Assembly (NCBI RefSeq): GCF_001664485.1
Contig: NZ_CP013630.1
Location: 809,001 to 873,000, forward strand
DNA: 64,000 bases
Direction: 5' to 3'
DNA from: Rhizobium sp. N324
GTDB taxonomy: Bacteria > Pseudomonadota > Alphaproteobacteria > Rhizobiales > Rhizobiaceae
Shown: positions 27,448 to 36,378 of the stretch, piece after piece
How the letters are laid out: the number at the start of each line of letters is the position of its first letter
Numbering within the stretch: position 1 is the first letter of the stretch
Translations under genes and position numbers: made by a program
The notes under the pieces: model-generated
Seen by the model: only the letters and a program-made list of their open reading frames with translations
Told to the model about the DNA's origin: nothing
The model's database searches: none

Positions 27448-29963
27448 CTGAATCTATAGATACTATTTTGAAGCAGTATGATCGCCTCGTTATGGCAGTT
27501 TCGGCTTCGGCCGCCCAAAACGATACCGAGGGCAAACTTGGTTCCGCGGTCAATGATTTGATCGAGATCGTATCGGCTTGCCAGCGCGACACCAAGAACG
27601 AAGAACGTCGCGCCTTTTTTAATATGTCGATCGCAAAATCATCGACGGTGCGGAGCGTAACTGTAGGTGGGAAGGGCGGCGTCGATATTAATACTATTGT
27701 TGCTACCATGCTGATTTACCTAATTGGTCGGCACGACAAAAGGATGAACGAATACATCGAGTGGGAGACAAAGGTTCAATCAACAAAGCGGGACAAAACC
27801 AGGTCTCATTCTGTCTTCAGCTACATGACGGAGGTGATCGCAAACTCGATCGTCGACGGAGCTGGGCATGAGGGTAAACTTAACGATGCAAGCACCAAAT
27901 TGTGGTCCATTCCGACAGCGCACCTCCTCCTGTCGAACCTCGTGTCAATACTTGGCGAGGCCGAGGTCGAGAACTACGTAATTCTCCTACGCGACAGGCT
28001 CGTGGGTGCCGTCGCGAAGGATGCGAGAAGGGAAGTCGTCACCGGATACGCGGTGCCCGACGGCGCCATCCTTGTCAGCGTAATGGGCCTTCGGAAGTTC
28101 GCCGGCCTCGTGCCATCGGACCCCGGAAAGTGTCGGGAAGTCTTCGCGGAGGCTTTCAGCGACTATCCGGAAACGCTTGGAGACCTTCCTGACTTCCTTG
28201 AGGGGTCTACCTATCTATGGGCCGGCTCGGACGACAGCGAGGCCAGGCGCGTTCTGGCTCAGCGCATCTTGACTGACATGGGTTGGTACGTCCCCTGGGA
28301 GCAGGCCAAGGCCAGAGTGCCCCCCGCCGAAGACCGCCTTGTCGCGAGGCTCAGGAGTGCGCTTCCCGAAGGCTCGGATCGTGAGGCACTTGCCCTGGCG
28401 TTTCCAGAGAATCTTGCGGGCCGGGTGGTCGAGAGGGACGCAGCTTCGATTATCCGACAGGAACCTGTCGATACGGGTGATCCGACAACGATCCCGGATA
28501 GCTGGAGCAGGGCGAAGAGCAGGGCGGGCTTCCGGCTCGCGCAGTTGGACGAACGCTACACTCTAAAGCCACTCAACATCTTCATTGTAGGCAATCATCG
28601 CGTCGGGAAGTCGACCTTTCTGGCCGCTATCCTCCACGAATTTCTGCGGGGCGAAGCCAAGCTCATCGCGGGGCGATCTCCGCTGGTATCCGCACGGGGG
28701 CAGACCTTCTTTACAGAAAACAGCGAGAAATGGCTTGCGGACAAGCCAATCTCCCCAACGTTGATCTCCTTCTATGGGATCAGCTTGCTGATAGACGGTT
28801 GGTTCCAGATTGAACTATTCGATCATCGAGGCGAGTTGCTTCACGCGCAGGTCGATCGAAGCAAACCCGTGGAGGTGCGCGACGAACCGGACCTACACGG
28901 GGGGGGAGAAGCGGCGTTAATCGCGCCAGGCACGAAAGAAGAAGACAATGCATTCTCCGAAGCACTGAGTGCTGCCGATGGCGCTATCTTTTTCGTCAAT
29001 AGCGAAGATCTGCGAGCGGTCGCTGGCCGCAACGAAGAAAAAGTGAACACTCAGCGCGACAAGGTGCTCGAGGGCCTGAATCAAGTATCGGAGAGGCTGA
29101 CTAGATTTTCCCAGTTGCGAACCGCTTCGAGCAACATTCCGATCGCGACCGTGGTCAACAAGTCCGATCTCCTGTTCGACGCGGACGACTGGCCGCAGAT
29201 CTACAGCATTGGGGCGCTCATCGGGGACAAGTTGGATCGCTCCGAATTCGGAGATAAAGACGTTCATGAGGCGCTGAAGAACTGGGCCTATCGAACCCCG
29301 TTGGGCACGATAAGCCTCGGCACCCAGGCCCGTATCAAGCGCGTCGTCGACTTGATGTCTAAGTGGCTTACAGCACTGATGACGGTCACACGGCGCTACG
29401 AAGTTTTCTTTACCTCCGCAAAGGCGTTCCCATTCAGGGCCAAACCGAGGACAGAGCCATCAGGTGCCGGGCCGCTGAAAGTGTTGCAGTGGGCGGTGGC
29501 GAGTATCGCGCCGGCGTACCTCCACCAAATGCTGAAGACGATTGATGAGGACCTGGCGCAACTCGACCTTATTAGGGCGGAAATCGAGCGCGGCGATCGG
29601 ATCGCAGGCTGGATCAAGGCGTGTGACGAGATCGCCGGCAGCGGAGGGATTGCATTTGTCGGTGTCTATCGACTGCCTGTGCTTGGTACAAAGCGGGGCC
29701 AGAAAAGCAGGGACAAGTACGGGATGGAGCTAAAAAGGCTCATCGACCGCTATGAGGCCGCCATTCAACAGCCGGAAGCCGCCCCTGCTGCCGGCGGGGC
29801 ACCCCCGCCTCCTACGAAGATCGCCGACTACGCCACCGCGAATAGCGAAATGCAGCGGCTCAAAGAGCGTCACCGAGTGATGAAGACCCAGATAGAAGGT
29901 TTGAGGAAGTCCGTCGTCCAGCTTGCGAGCGATATCCGGCAGCAGCAGACGCGGAACGGCTAG
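27444..29963 (+). CDS. Large GTPase of the contractile operon
   Basis: 839 residues. A TRAFAC-type GTPase core is clear: G1 GNHRVGKST near residue 383, G3 DHRGE near 460 and G4 NKSD near 572. The N-terminal 350 residues are unrecognised. The C-terminus has an Ala/Pro-rich linker (PEAAPAAGGAPPPP) leading to a coiled coil (MQRLKERHRVMKTQIEGLRKS). No convincing transmembrane helices are seen, unlike TssM, which carries a P-loop domain but is membrane-anchored and part of TssJLM. Its place between TssK-like and ClpV-like genes suggests that it anchors or triggers the apparatus. This role is inference. Confidence 0.7.
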   Translation: MTESIDTILKQYDRLVMAVSASAAQNDTEGKLGSAVNDLIEIVSACQRDTKNEERRAFFNMSIAKSSTVRSVTVGGKGGVDINTIVATMLIYLIGRHDKRMNEYIEWETKVQSTKRDKTRSHSVFSYMTEVIANSIVDGAGHEGKLNDASTKLWSIPTAHLLLSNLVSILGEAEVENYVILLRDRLVGAVAKDARREVVTGYAVPDGAILVSVMGLRKFAGLVPSDPGKCREVFAEAFSDYPETLGDLPDFLEGSTYLWAGSDDSEARRVLAQRILTDMGWYVPWEQAKARVPPAEDRLVARLRSALPEGSDREALALAFPENLAGRVVERDAASIIRQEPVDTGDPTTIPDSWSRAKSRAGFRLAQLDERYTLKPLNIFIVGNHRVGKSTFLAAILHEFLRGEAKLIAGRSPLVSARGQTFFTENSEKWLADKPISPTLISFYGISLLIDGWFQIELFDHRGELLHAQVDRSKPVEVRDEPDLHGGGEAALIAPGTKEEDNAFSEALSAADGAIFFVNSEDLRAVAGRNEEKVNTQRDKVLEGLNQVSERLTRFSQLRTASSNIPIATVVNKSDLLFDADDWPQIYSIGALIGDKLDRSEFGDKDVHEALKNWAYRTPLGTISLGTQARIKRVVDLMSKWLTALMTVTRRYEVFFTSAKAFPFRAKPRTEPSGAGPLKVLQWAVASIAPAYLHQMLKTIDEDLAQLDLIRAEIERGDRIAGWIKACDEIAGSGGIAFVGVYRLPVLGTKRGQKSRDKYGMELKRLIDRYEAAIQQPEAAPAAGGAPPPPTKIADYATANSEMQRLKERHRVMKTQIEGLRKSVVQLASDIRQQQTRNG

Positions 29964-29966
29964 GCC

Positions 29967-32006
29967 ATGGCCCTGCCCTCGCAACTCGTGGCTTTGGTAA
30001 AGCAGGCCCAGCGGGAGGCGGTGGCCCGTCGGCATAGGCTGGTGGGGCCGGAGCACATCGCCCTCGCCGATCTTCGCCTATCGCCGCCCTTACTTACGAG
30101 CCAGTCTTCCCAGCGGCAAAAAGACGACTATCTGGCTTGGCTTAACTCGCAACTTGATTTGAGGCCGGCACAACCAGCAGCGACCGCCACCGAGCTGGAC
30201 CCGGTGGTGTTGCGGGCATCTGACGAGGCAGGCGGAAGTGTCCAAGCATTTCTCAAGGCACTCGTCGAGGGGCCCGATGCTCCATTGCGCCAAGCGCGCG
30301 AGCGATTCTCGCTGAGCGTTCCGTCAGAAAAGATCGTGGCCGAATCCGCTGGGGCCGCCAAACCAGAATTCCTCACGGAACTCACGGCACCGGACACGCT
30401 CAAGCGACTTTCGATGGCCTATGAACGAGATTCGGAGCTCGGGGAACTGGCCGTTATTCTCTGCCAGATGCGCGCAAACAATGTGATGCTCATCGGCGAT
30501 CCGGGCGTGGGAAAGACCGCCTTGGTTGAGACCCTCGCCCTGTCTATCGCGTCGGACAAACTGTCGGCGCTGAGCAAGCGAAGAGTGTTCGAGCTGGACC
30601 TCGGGCATATGCTTGCCATCTGCCGGTTCCCCGGTGAATTCGAAGACAACATGCGGGCTGTGCTCGCATTCTGCGGCAACACGAACGACATTCTATTTGT
30701 CGATGAAGTTCACCTGCTGATGGGCGCCAGCGGATCGAATTCACGCATCGACGCAGCGAACCTACTGAAACCGCCACTGGCGCGCGGCGCCCTTCGAATG
30801 ATTGGGGCCACCACCTATGTCGAGTTCCGCAGGCACGTCGAGCCGGATAGCGCGTTTGTGCGGCGCTTTCAGCTCCTCCATCTCGACCAGCCTTCGGCCA
30901 AGGCGACAAACTCGATATTGGAGCGAGTTGCGCCCCGATTCGAAGAGGCTCACGGCGTTTCGATACTGCCCGCGGCGAGGGAACGCATCGTTGAACTAAC
31001 CGACCGGTTCGTCGGTGGGCGCAGCTTTCCCGACAAGGCGATTAAGCTCCTCGATCGCGTTGGATCTGCAGCGAAGCTCGCCCGCAAGAAGCGGGTTCCC
31101 CCAGACTTCGTTGATCTGACCTTCGCGCAGATGGCGCGACTTCCGCTGGACTACCTGCGACATGACAGCAGCTCCCACCCTGTCGGGCCGCGGTTGAGGG
31201 GCATGCTGAACAACACATTGATCGGACAAGAAGCGGCCATTGACCAAGTTATCTCCAGCCTGGAGCGACAGTTCTTCTGGAACGTCGGTAGGGCGGACGG
31301 CGCAAGGGCACTGCTCTTGGTCGGTGGGCCTAGTGGAAGCGGGAAATCGGCTCTACTAGCTGGGGCGGCGAGGGCGCTGGTGCCCGACAGCGATCACGTC
31401 CTCAGTTTCGATATGCGGAACTTCTCGGAACCGGGAAGCATCAGCCAGTTGGTGGGTCCGCCCGTCGGCATCGTTGGCCACGATGAAGGCGGGAAGTTTA
31501 CCGAGTTGCTCGATCGCTATCCAAGCGCGTTCGTCCATATCGAGAATCTCCACCTGGCCACCTCCGACGTGCGCTCCCGACTGCTGGATTTATTGAGGCG
31601 GGGATGGATCGAAGACACCCGCGGTAAGCGAGTATTGGCTGCAAACTGCATCATCGCCATAGAGGTCGCGGACAAAGGCGATCTCTTCTATGAGGCGCTT
31701 GCCGCGCGCTTTGGGGGCATCATTACCTTGCGCGAACTTCGCGTGGAAGATGCGCCTGCCGCTGCCAAACGAGCAGCAGCACGGTTCTCCGCCGATATCT
31801 CGCGTCGGCTCGGGCGAGAAGTTGAGCTGATGCTCAGCGCCCGAGCAATGGCGCGCATGACTGATATCTTTAAGGAGTATCCCAGCGGAGAGCGAATTGA
31901 CTTTATAGTTGCACAGTTGAAGAATGCCTCGATCGCTGTCCTTGGACTTGCGGGGGAAATTAGCATCGACTGGGTTGACGGCGTATTTCGTGTAGAGGGG
32001 TCTTGA
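29967..32006 (+). CDS. ClpV/ClpB-like AAA+ unfoldase
   Basis: 679 residues with two AAA+ modules. A Clp-N-like head (VKQAQREAVARRHRLVGPEH) is followed by D1 with Walker A GDPGVGKT near 177 and Walker B FVDEVH near 246. D2 has Walker A GGPSGSGKS near 453. The D2 Walker B reads VHIENLH, so the usual Asp is replaced while the Glu (residue 526) is kept. At 679 residues it is about 200 shorter than ClpV/ClpB, and D1 passes directly into D2, so the coiled M-domain is missing. In type VI systems ClpV recycles contracted sheath; the adjacent TssB-like and TssC-like genes support that role. Confidence 0.85.
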   Translation: MALPSQLVALVKQAQREAVARRHRLVGPEHIALADLRLSPPLLTSQSSQRQKDDYLAWLNSQLDLRPAQPAATATELDPVVLRASDEAGGSVQAFLKALVEGPDAPLRQARERFSLSVPSEKIVAESAGAAKPEFLTELTAPDTLKRLSMAYERDSELGELAVILCQMRANNVMLIGDPGVGKTALVETLALSIASDKLSALSKRRVFELDLGHMLAICRFPGEFEDNMRAVLAFCGNTNDILFVDEVHLLMGASGSNSRIDAANLLKPPLARGALRMIGATTYVEFRRHVEPDSAFVRRFQLLHLDQPSAKATNSILERVAPRFEEAHGVSILPAARERIVELTDRFVGGRSFPDKAIKLLDRVGSAAKLARKKRVPPDFVDLTFAQMARLPLDYLRHDSSSHPVGPRLRGMLNNTLIGQEAAIDQVISSLERQFFWNVGRADGARALLLVGGPSGSGKSALLAGAARALVPDSDHVLSFDMRNFSEPGSISQLVGPPVGIVGHDEGGKFTELLDRYPSAFVHIENLHLATSDVRSRLLDLLRRGWIEDTRGKRVLAANCIIAIEVADKGDLFYEALAARFGGIITLRELRVEDAPAAAKRAAARFSADISRRLGREVELMLSARAMARMTDIFKEYPSGERIDFIVAQLKNASIAVLGLAGEISIDWVDGVFRVEGS

Positions 32007-32008
32007 TC

Positions 32009-32512
32009 ATGGCAGAATTGGTGCCTCAAGATAGAACGGTGTTCGTTGGCCGTTTGGACGGAGTTCCCGAGGACAGTTCTCGGGAAGATTTCGCTCCCGG
32101 AGACGAAGAGCTCGCGAAGCCTTTCGAGGCGGCATCTTTCGGCGAATATGTCGATCACTATCACCCCGTCGTAGAGACGAAGGCGTCCGTCGAATTAATC
32201 GGCGATAACTCGGGGAAGCCTTTGGTTCTATCGGTTAGGTATGGGGTAACTGATGGGGAGACCGAGCCATACCAGATGCTGCGGTCCTTCGATCCTGGTG
32301 TTGTCGCGCTGAACGCTACGAATACCGAAGCGGCTGACCCCAACTCGGTGGAGTACTATCCTCTCTTGCAGCAAGCGCTTGAGCTCGATGCAATCGACGA
32401 AATCATTTCGGTGGAGGAGTGGCGGAAGGTCGTGGAAGCTGGGCCCGCGACGATCGAAGCGCAACTGGCACGGATCGATGAAATCATTGAACGCTACGAG
32501 TCGGCTGCGTAG
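32009..32512 (+). CDS. TssB-like small sheath subunit
   Basis: 167 residues from ATG 32009 with GAGGGG 8 bases upstream. It is acidic; a middle beta region (KPLVLSVRYGVTDG) leads to LRSFDPGVVALNA, which recalls the DF-x-P-x-x-V motif of TssB. A helical tail follows (EEWRKVVEAGPATIEAQLARIDEII). It ends one base before the TssC-like gene. Similarity is weak and the call depends heavily on the neighbours. Confidence 0.5.
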   Translation: MAELVPQDRTVFVGRLDGVPEDSSREDFAPGDEELAKPFEAASFGEYVDHYHPVVETKASVELIGDNSGKPLVLSVRYGVTDGETEPYQMLRSFDPGVVALNATNTEAADPNSVEYYPLLQQALELDAIDEIISVEEWRKVVEAGPATIEAQLARIDEIIERYESAA

Positions 32513-34054
32513 ATGAACGACGAACCAGAGAAAGTATTGCCCAAACAGCGAGAGCAACGCGGCCCGCTCGGCAGGGGTGGCGCTGTCGCTATACTCGGGG
32601 AGATCCCAAGTCGATCGATCCCAAATGTCGGCCTTGCCCGCGACTCCGGCCTAAGCGAGCGCGATCTGAGAGGCCTTGCAAGAGCCAAGGCCTTTAATGC
32701 TGATCAAAATGAAGGGGTAAACAACGCGATCAGCGCTCACACTGTCGCCATCGGTCGTCTTAGGGCGCTTCGTGCGGCACTGGAGGTCGCAAGGAGTGCC
32801 GGGTCCTCATGGGAAAATGCGCTGGCCAATAAGAAGGCGGAGCTCGATGACTCTCGGAAAAGGGTCATGTCGTCGCTCATGTCACGACAGCGCCCTCTCG
32901 AAAGGAACTGGACGTCAGTTGCGGCCCTGTTCCGGTCGGCTGATAAGCCGGCTGGCGCGCGGCTTCGCGCAATTGGCTGTTCGTCAACATGGCTGCTCCG
33001 AGGGCTCTCCGATCGACTATCAACAGGCAAGTTCAAGACCGGTGACGCAACTTCGCTGGCTGATCGCCTGTTCGCAGAGGCGGTCGTTCCGCTTACGGGT
33101 CTGCAACTGGGGGTGAGTGCGTCGCGAGTGGTTCTCGCCGAGCCCGTAGAGTCCCCCTACGACCTGAAGAATATTGCTGACCATTCGGAACGGCACCGTG
33201 TTGTTACTTTGGCATCGCTCGATTTCACGAGCGTGGCCGATGTGAGAGCAGCATTCAAAAGCGGTGCGTGGGCGGCTCTCACGAAGACCTCGAACACGCG
33301 GTGGCGCTACGTCAGCCTCTATTCCAATCCCGCGATCCTTCGGCAGGGCGAAGATTTTTACGATGCAACGCCCCTCTATCTGCCCGCCGCCGTTCTCTAT
33401 GCGGATCGCCAAATCGACGCGGACCGGAATCCCCGCGACGGCTATACGGCGAAGAGTCCAACTACTCATGAATGGCCCCTTCTTACGGAGGATAGCCCCC
33501 TAACCGAATGGCGATCCCGCGGACGCCTCAAAGGGTTCGCGTTTGAGCTGGACCGAAGCGACTTTCCAGAGGAACTGACGGGTCATGGATCTCGATTGAT
33601 CCCCAGGGTCAACTTTGTTTTGAAGCGTCGAGATGCGGTGCCTGTCTATTACTTCAGCGGCGTCTTCAATCTCTACGAGGCCAAGGACAGTTCACCTACA
33701 CCTTCGGCTGATCGCTACTTCGAGAGCCAGGAGGTGGTTCGTGTAGAGAATCTGATCTTCAAATCGGTTGCGCAAGTTGTTCGCGATCAATTTCAGAACA
33801 AGCCATTCTCTGACAAAAACACGATTCGAGACGCAACAAATACTGTCAAAGAACTGGTCAATACCATGATCAAAATGGATATCATTGACGATTGTCAATT
33901 CGAAATTCTTAGAACCGCCACAAGCGATAAGTTGAATACTCAGCTAACCGTGAAGTATAAACCGGTAGTTCGTGGCGTTGAAGTCGATGTGAGGGCGTCG
34001 CTACCACAGGAATACGAGAAGAAAGACGGGAAACTCAACTTAGTGAGCGATTGA
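32513..34054 (+). CDS. TssC/tail-sheath-like large sheath subunit
   Basis: 513 residues, close to TssC length, starting immediately after the upstream stop. The N-terminal 150 residues are mostly helical (AIGRLRALRAALEVARSAG). The C-terminal 130 residues have the tail-sheath layout: a helix after ESQEVVRVENLIFKSVAQVVRDQF, further helices (NTVKELVNTMIKMDII) and closing beta strands (LNTQLTVKYKPVVRGVEVDVRASLP). This is typical of the conserved inner layer of contractile sheaths. The middle is divergent. The call combines fold pattern and operon position. Confidence 0.6.
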   Translation: MNDEPEKVLPKQREQRGPLGRGGAVAILGEIPSRSIPNVGLARDSGLSERDLRGLARAKAFNADQNEGVNNAISAHTVAIGRLRALRAALEVARSAGSSWENALANKKAELDDSRKRVMSSLMSRQRPLERNWTSVAALFRSADKPAGARLRAIGCSSTWLLRGLSDRLSTGKFKTGDATSLADRLFAEAVVPLTGLQLGVSASRVVLAEPVESPYDLKNIADHSERHRVVTLASLDFTSVADVRAAFKSGAWAALTKTSNTRWRYVSLYSNPAILRQGEDFYDATPLYLPAAVLYADRQIDADRNPRDGYTAKSPTTHEWPLLTEDSPLTEWRSRGRLKGFAFELDRSDFPEELTGHGSRLIPRVNFVLKRRDAVPVYYFSGVFNLYEAKDSSPTPSADRYFESQEVVRVENLIFKSVAQVVRDQFQNKPFSDKNTIRDATNTVKELVNTMIKMDIIDDCQFEILRTATSDKLNTQLTVKYKPVVRGVEVDVRASLPQEYEKKDGKLNLVSD

Positions 34055-34069
34055 AGAGGAGACGACGTA

Positions 34070-34465
34070 ATGAAAGTCGACCTTAATGGTACTGAGCTCA
34101 CCGGGGTGTCGGCAATGAGTGTCAGCCTGGATCGGGCGTACGGCCCAGACGGAAAGGTTCACGGGTTCCATACTGTCGCTCATGTACTTATCGAGCGGGA
34201 CCTAGGTGATCCCGACGACGCGTCAATTGCTCCGTACGATGCCCTGACCAAACTCGACGAAGCGGCGTCAATGGAACTAACCTTCACTCAGGGCGGTGGC
34301 GATTTATGTGTAATCGAGCTTAATGATCTTAAAATCACGAGCGTTGTTGCGACGCTAGGAAATCCGTCGAAAGAAACGATCAGCGGCGCAGCGGGCGTCA
34401 TGCGCATGACCAACCCAGTTGCGGGTATGGAATTCAAACGCGACGTTCCTCTTTTTAATGACTAG
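34070..34465 (+). CDS. Hcp-like inner-tube protein, copy 1
   Basis: 131 residues with AAGAGGAGACG upstream. It is almost all beta: an opening strand pair, then VAHVLIERDLGDPDDASIAP with a short helix (YDALTKLDEA), then strands to the end, matching the topology of Hcp and phage tube proteins. It lies directly after the sheath gene, the usual place for the tube gene. A second tube-like gene follows 11 bp later. Sequence identity to Hcp is too low to recognise directly. Confidence 0.5.
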   Translation: MKVDLNGTELTGVSAMSVSLDRAYGPDGKVHGFHTVAHVLIERDLGDPDDASIAPYDALTKLDEAASMELTFTQGGGDLCVIELNDLKITSVVATLGNPSKETISGAAGVMRMTNPVAGMEFKRDVPLFND

Positions 34466-34476
34466 GATCGAACACC

Positions 34477-34899
34477 ATGGCCATTGAGAATTTCACTGTT
34501 GCCGGCTCGGAGCTAATGTTCGGCAGTGTCCGCCTGGCACGCGTCGGGGCGCACGTTCCTTTCGACGCAAACAACGACACTGCTTCGGACAGCTTGGCTG
34601 TAACGGAGTTTGAGTTCGAACGAGATTTCGCCGTAAACCCCGGGAGCGAGTTTTTCGACTCTGTGCTGGCAGACAATGCCGACGCCAACGCACTGACGGC
34701 ATCTTTCGAGCTTTCTATCCAAGATGGGACGGTTGAATCGTGGAGCATCGAAGAGGGAACAGCGGTCGGATGGTCGTTGTCGCAGAGCGCCGCCACTAAC
34801 GCCCTTGAGAGGCTATTGGTTTTAGCCAGGGTTACCTCAACGGATGTCAACGGCGGGGGAGCTGAACTCCGCTACGGTCCTCCTCAAGCCGCGGGCTAG
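34477..34899 (+). CDS. Hcp-like inner-tube protein, copy 2
   Basis: 140 residues, beta-rich (ENFTVAGSELMFGSVRLARVGAHV, LTASFELSIQDGTVESWSIEEG) with a single helix (SAATNALERLLVLARV). Size and layout parallel copy 1, so it is either a second tube protein, as in phages and some contractile systems that use distinct initiator or cap rings, or a tube-spike adaptor. The stop lies 21 bp before the spike gene. Confidence 0.42.
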   Translation: MAIENFTVAGSELMFGSVRLARVGAHVPFDANNDTASDSLAVTEFEFERDFAVNPGSEFFDSVLADNADANALTASFELSIQDGTVESWSIEEGTAVGWSLSQSAATNALERLLVLARVTSTDVNGGGAELRYGPPQAAG

Positions 34900-34920
34900 T
34901 ACGCGAGAGGACGCACAGCA

Positions 34921-36378
34921 ATGCCGCTGTCTATAGTGATCGATGGCACCGACTATTTTGTAGATCGCTATTCGTACCGTCACATCTTGGGGCGCCCGTC
35001 AAAGGCACGCGTAACCTTCCGGCACGACGTGGGTTCGCCGCGCGACTTTGTTGCCGAATGGGTTGGCAAGCAGGCCACCATTAACTGGACAGGCGCGGAT
35101 GCCGACTGGTCCGAAACGCTTGACATCGCAAGCGTGCGCAGTCGACGCACACATACGAGGCTGATCTGTGTCGGACCAAGCTGGCGGCTCACCCAGCGCA
35201 GATCGAGGCGGGCGTGGTCGAACACTGCGCCGGTCGAAGCAGTTGAGGATTTACTTAATGCCGCTGGGCTCGACCCCGACGTCACAATTCGGAACGGTGC
35301 GGACAAGGTGCCGATCCTGCTCCAGCTCGACCAAACCGATCACGCCTTCATCAGCGGGCTGGCCCGTAGCTTCGGCTTTGTCCTCATTGATCGCCCCGAC
35401 GGCAGTATCTTGATCTGCGATCGGCCGGAAGGCGGAGAGGCCTTCTTTGAAGAGAGCGACGTCGTTCCAGAGGAGACGCTCGCCAAGGGTGCGGTGGCGC
35501 CTACTGCTGTCGAAACCACAACGCTTATAGACGGTGAGGCAATCGCGAGAGTCGTAGATGGCGAGGGGAACTCTTTGATTAAGGGGCCTGTCTTCGAGCA
35601 GAGTCCCCACATGGATGAGGAAGGGTACATATCGAAGGTTTTGGCCAACCGTAGGAAGAGCCTTGAACCAATCGTCACAACGCGGGTCGCCATTAGGCGA
35701 GGTGACGTCTTCCTGGGGCAGACTGTTGCCGGTCACGGTGGCCATTTGCCAACCGGCGGCATCGTCAAAGTGTCTCGAAAGCTTCGGAGCGGGATCGTAG
35801 TGTCTAGGGTGTCGGTGACGAACGAGGACGAGTTTGTCCGGATCCCGAAGGGTGCTTTTGAGACTGCCGGCCCCTCTATGCTTCTTGCATCAATTGCCGA
35901 GGCAAAAACTCAACCACCTCCAGGCTGGATTGTGGCCAGACTCCCATGGCAGCAGGCGCACGAGAGCGTCCTCGTGCAGTGGACTACTCCTGGTGGAGGG
36001 GGCGGCTCCGGGCCGTTCTGGCTACCCCAGGTGGGCGCGCAGGTGCTGCTTGCCCTCGAAGGCGATCCATCAATACCCCGCCTTGTTTTCCTCGGCGTTC
36101 TTTCCCACTCGAAGCATCCTCCTAAGATGGAGCAGAGCGCAGCCAAACCCGACGCGATGCTCGTGAGCTCAGGCGGAGCCACCGTACATTTCACCGAGCG
36201 CGAGGGAAGCGAGAGTGTCCTGATCGGATATGGAGAGCATAACGTGACCATGCGGATCGACAAAGACGGCGCGATAGCGATCAACGGAACCAAGGTTACC
36301 ATTGTGAGCGAAAGGTTCAGCGTAGAGGCCGATCAAATAAACCTCAGTGGAAACGCTATTGAAGCCAAGAGAAAATGA
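34921..36378 (+). CDS. VgrG-like central spike protein
   Basis: 485 residues. The first 200 resemble the gpD/VgrG base domains (ILGRPSKARVTFRHDVGSP, FISGLARSFGFVLIDRPDGS). Residues 335-400 are a gp5-type OB fold (GWIVARLPWQQAHESVLVQW, then FWLPQVGAQVLLALEGDPSIPRLVFLG), the clearest structural signature in the operon. The last 80 residues are short repeating strands (TMRIDKDGAIAINGTKVTIVSE) as in the VgrG needle. There is no C-terminal effector extension. It overlaps the TssF-like gene by 4 bp. Confidence 0.78.
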   Translation: MPLSIVIDGTDYFVDRYSYRHILGRPSKARVTFRHDVGSPRDFVAEWVGKQATINWTGADADWSETLDIASVRSRRTHTRLICVGPSWRLTQRRSRRAWSNTAPVEAVEDLLNAAGLDPDVTIRNGADKVPILLQLDQTDHAFISGLARSFGFVLIDRPDGSILICDRPEGGEAFFEESDVVPEETLAKGAVAPTAVETTTLIDGEAIARVVDGEGNSLIKGPVFEQSPHMDEEGYISKVLANRRKSLEPIVTTRVAIRRGDVFLGQTVAGHGGHLPTGGIVKVSRKLRSGIVVSRVSVTNEDEFVRIPKGAFETAGPSMLLASIAEAKTQPPPGWIVARLPWQQAHESVLVQWTTPGGGGGSGPFWLPQVGAQVLLALEGDPSIPRLVFLGVLSHSKHPPKMEQSAAKPDAMLVSSGGATVHFTEREGSESVLIGYGEHNVTMRIDKDGAIAINGTKVTIVSERFSVEADQINLSGNAIEAKRK

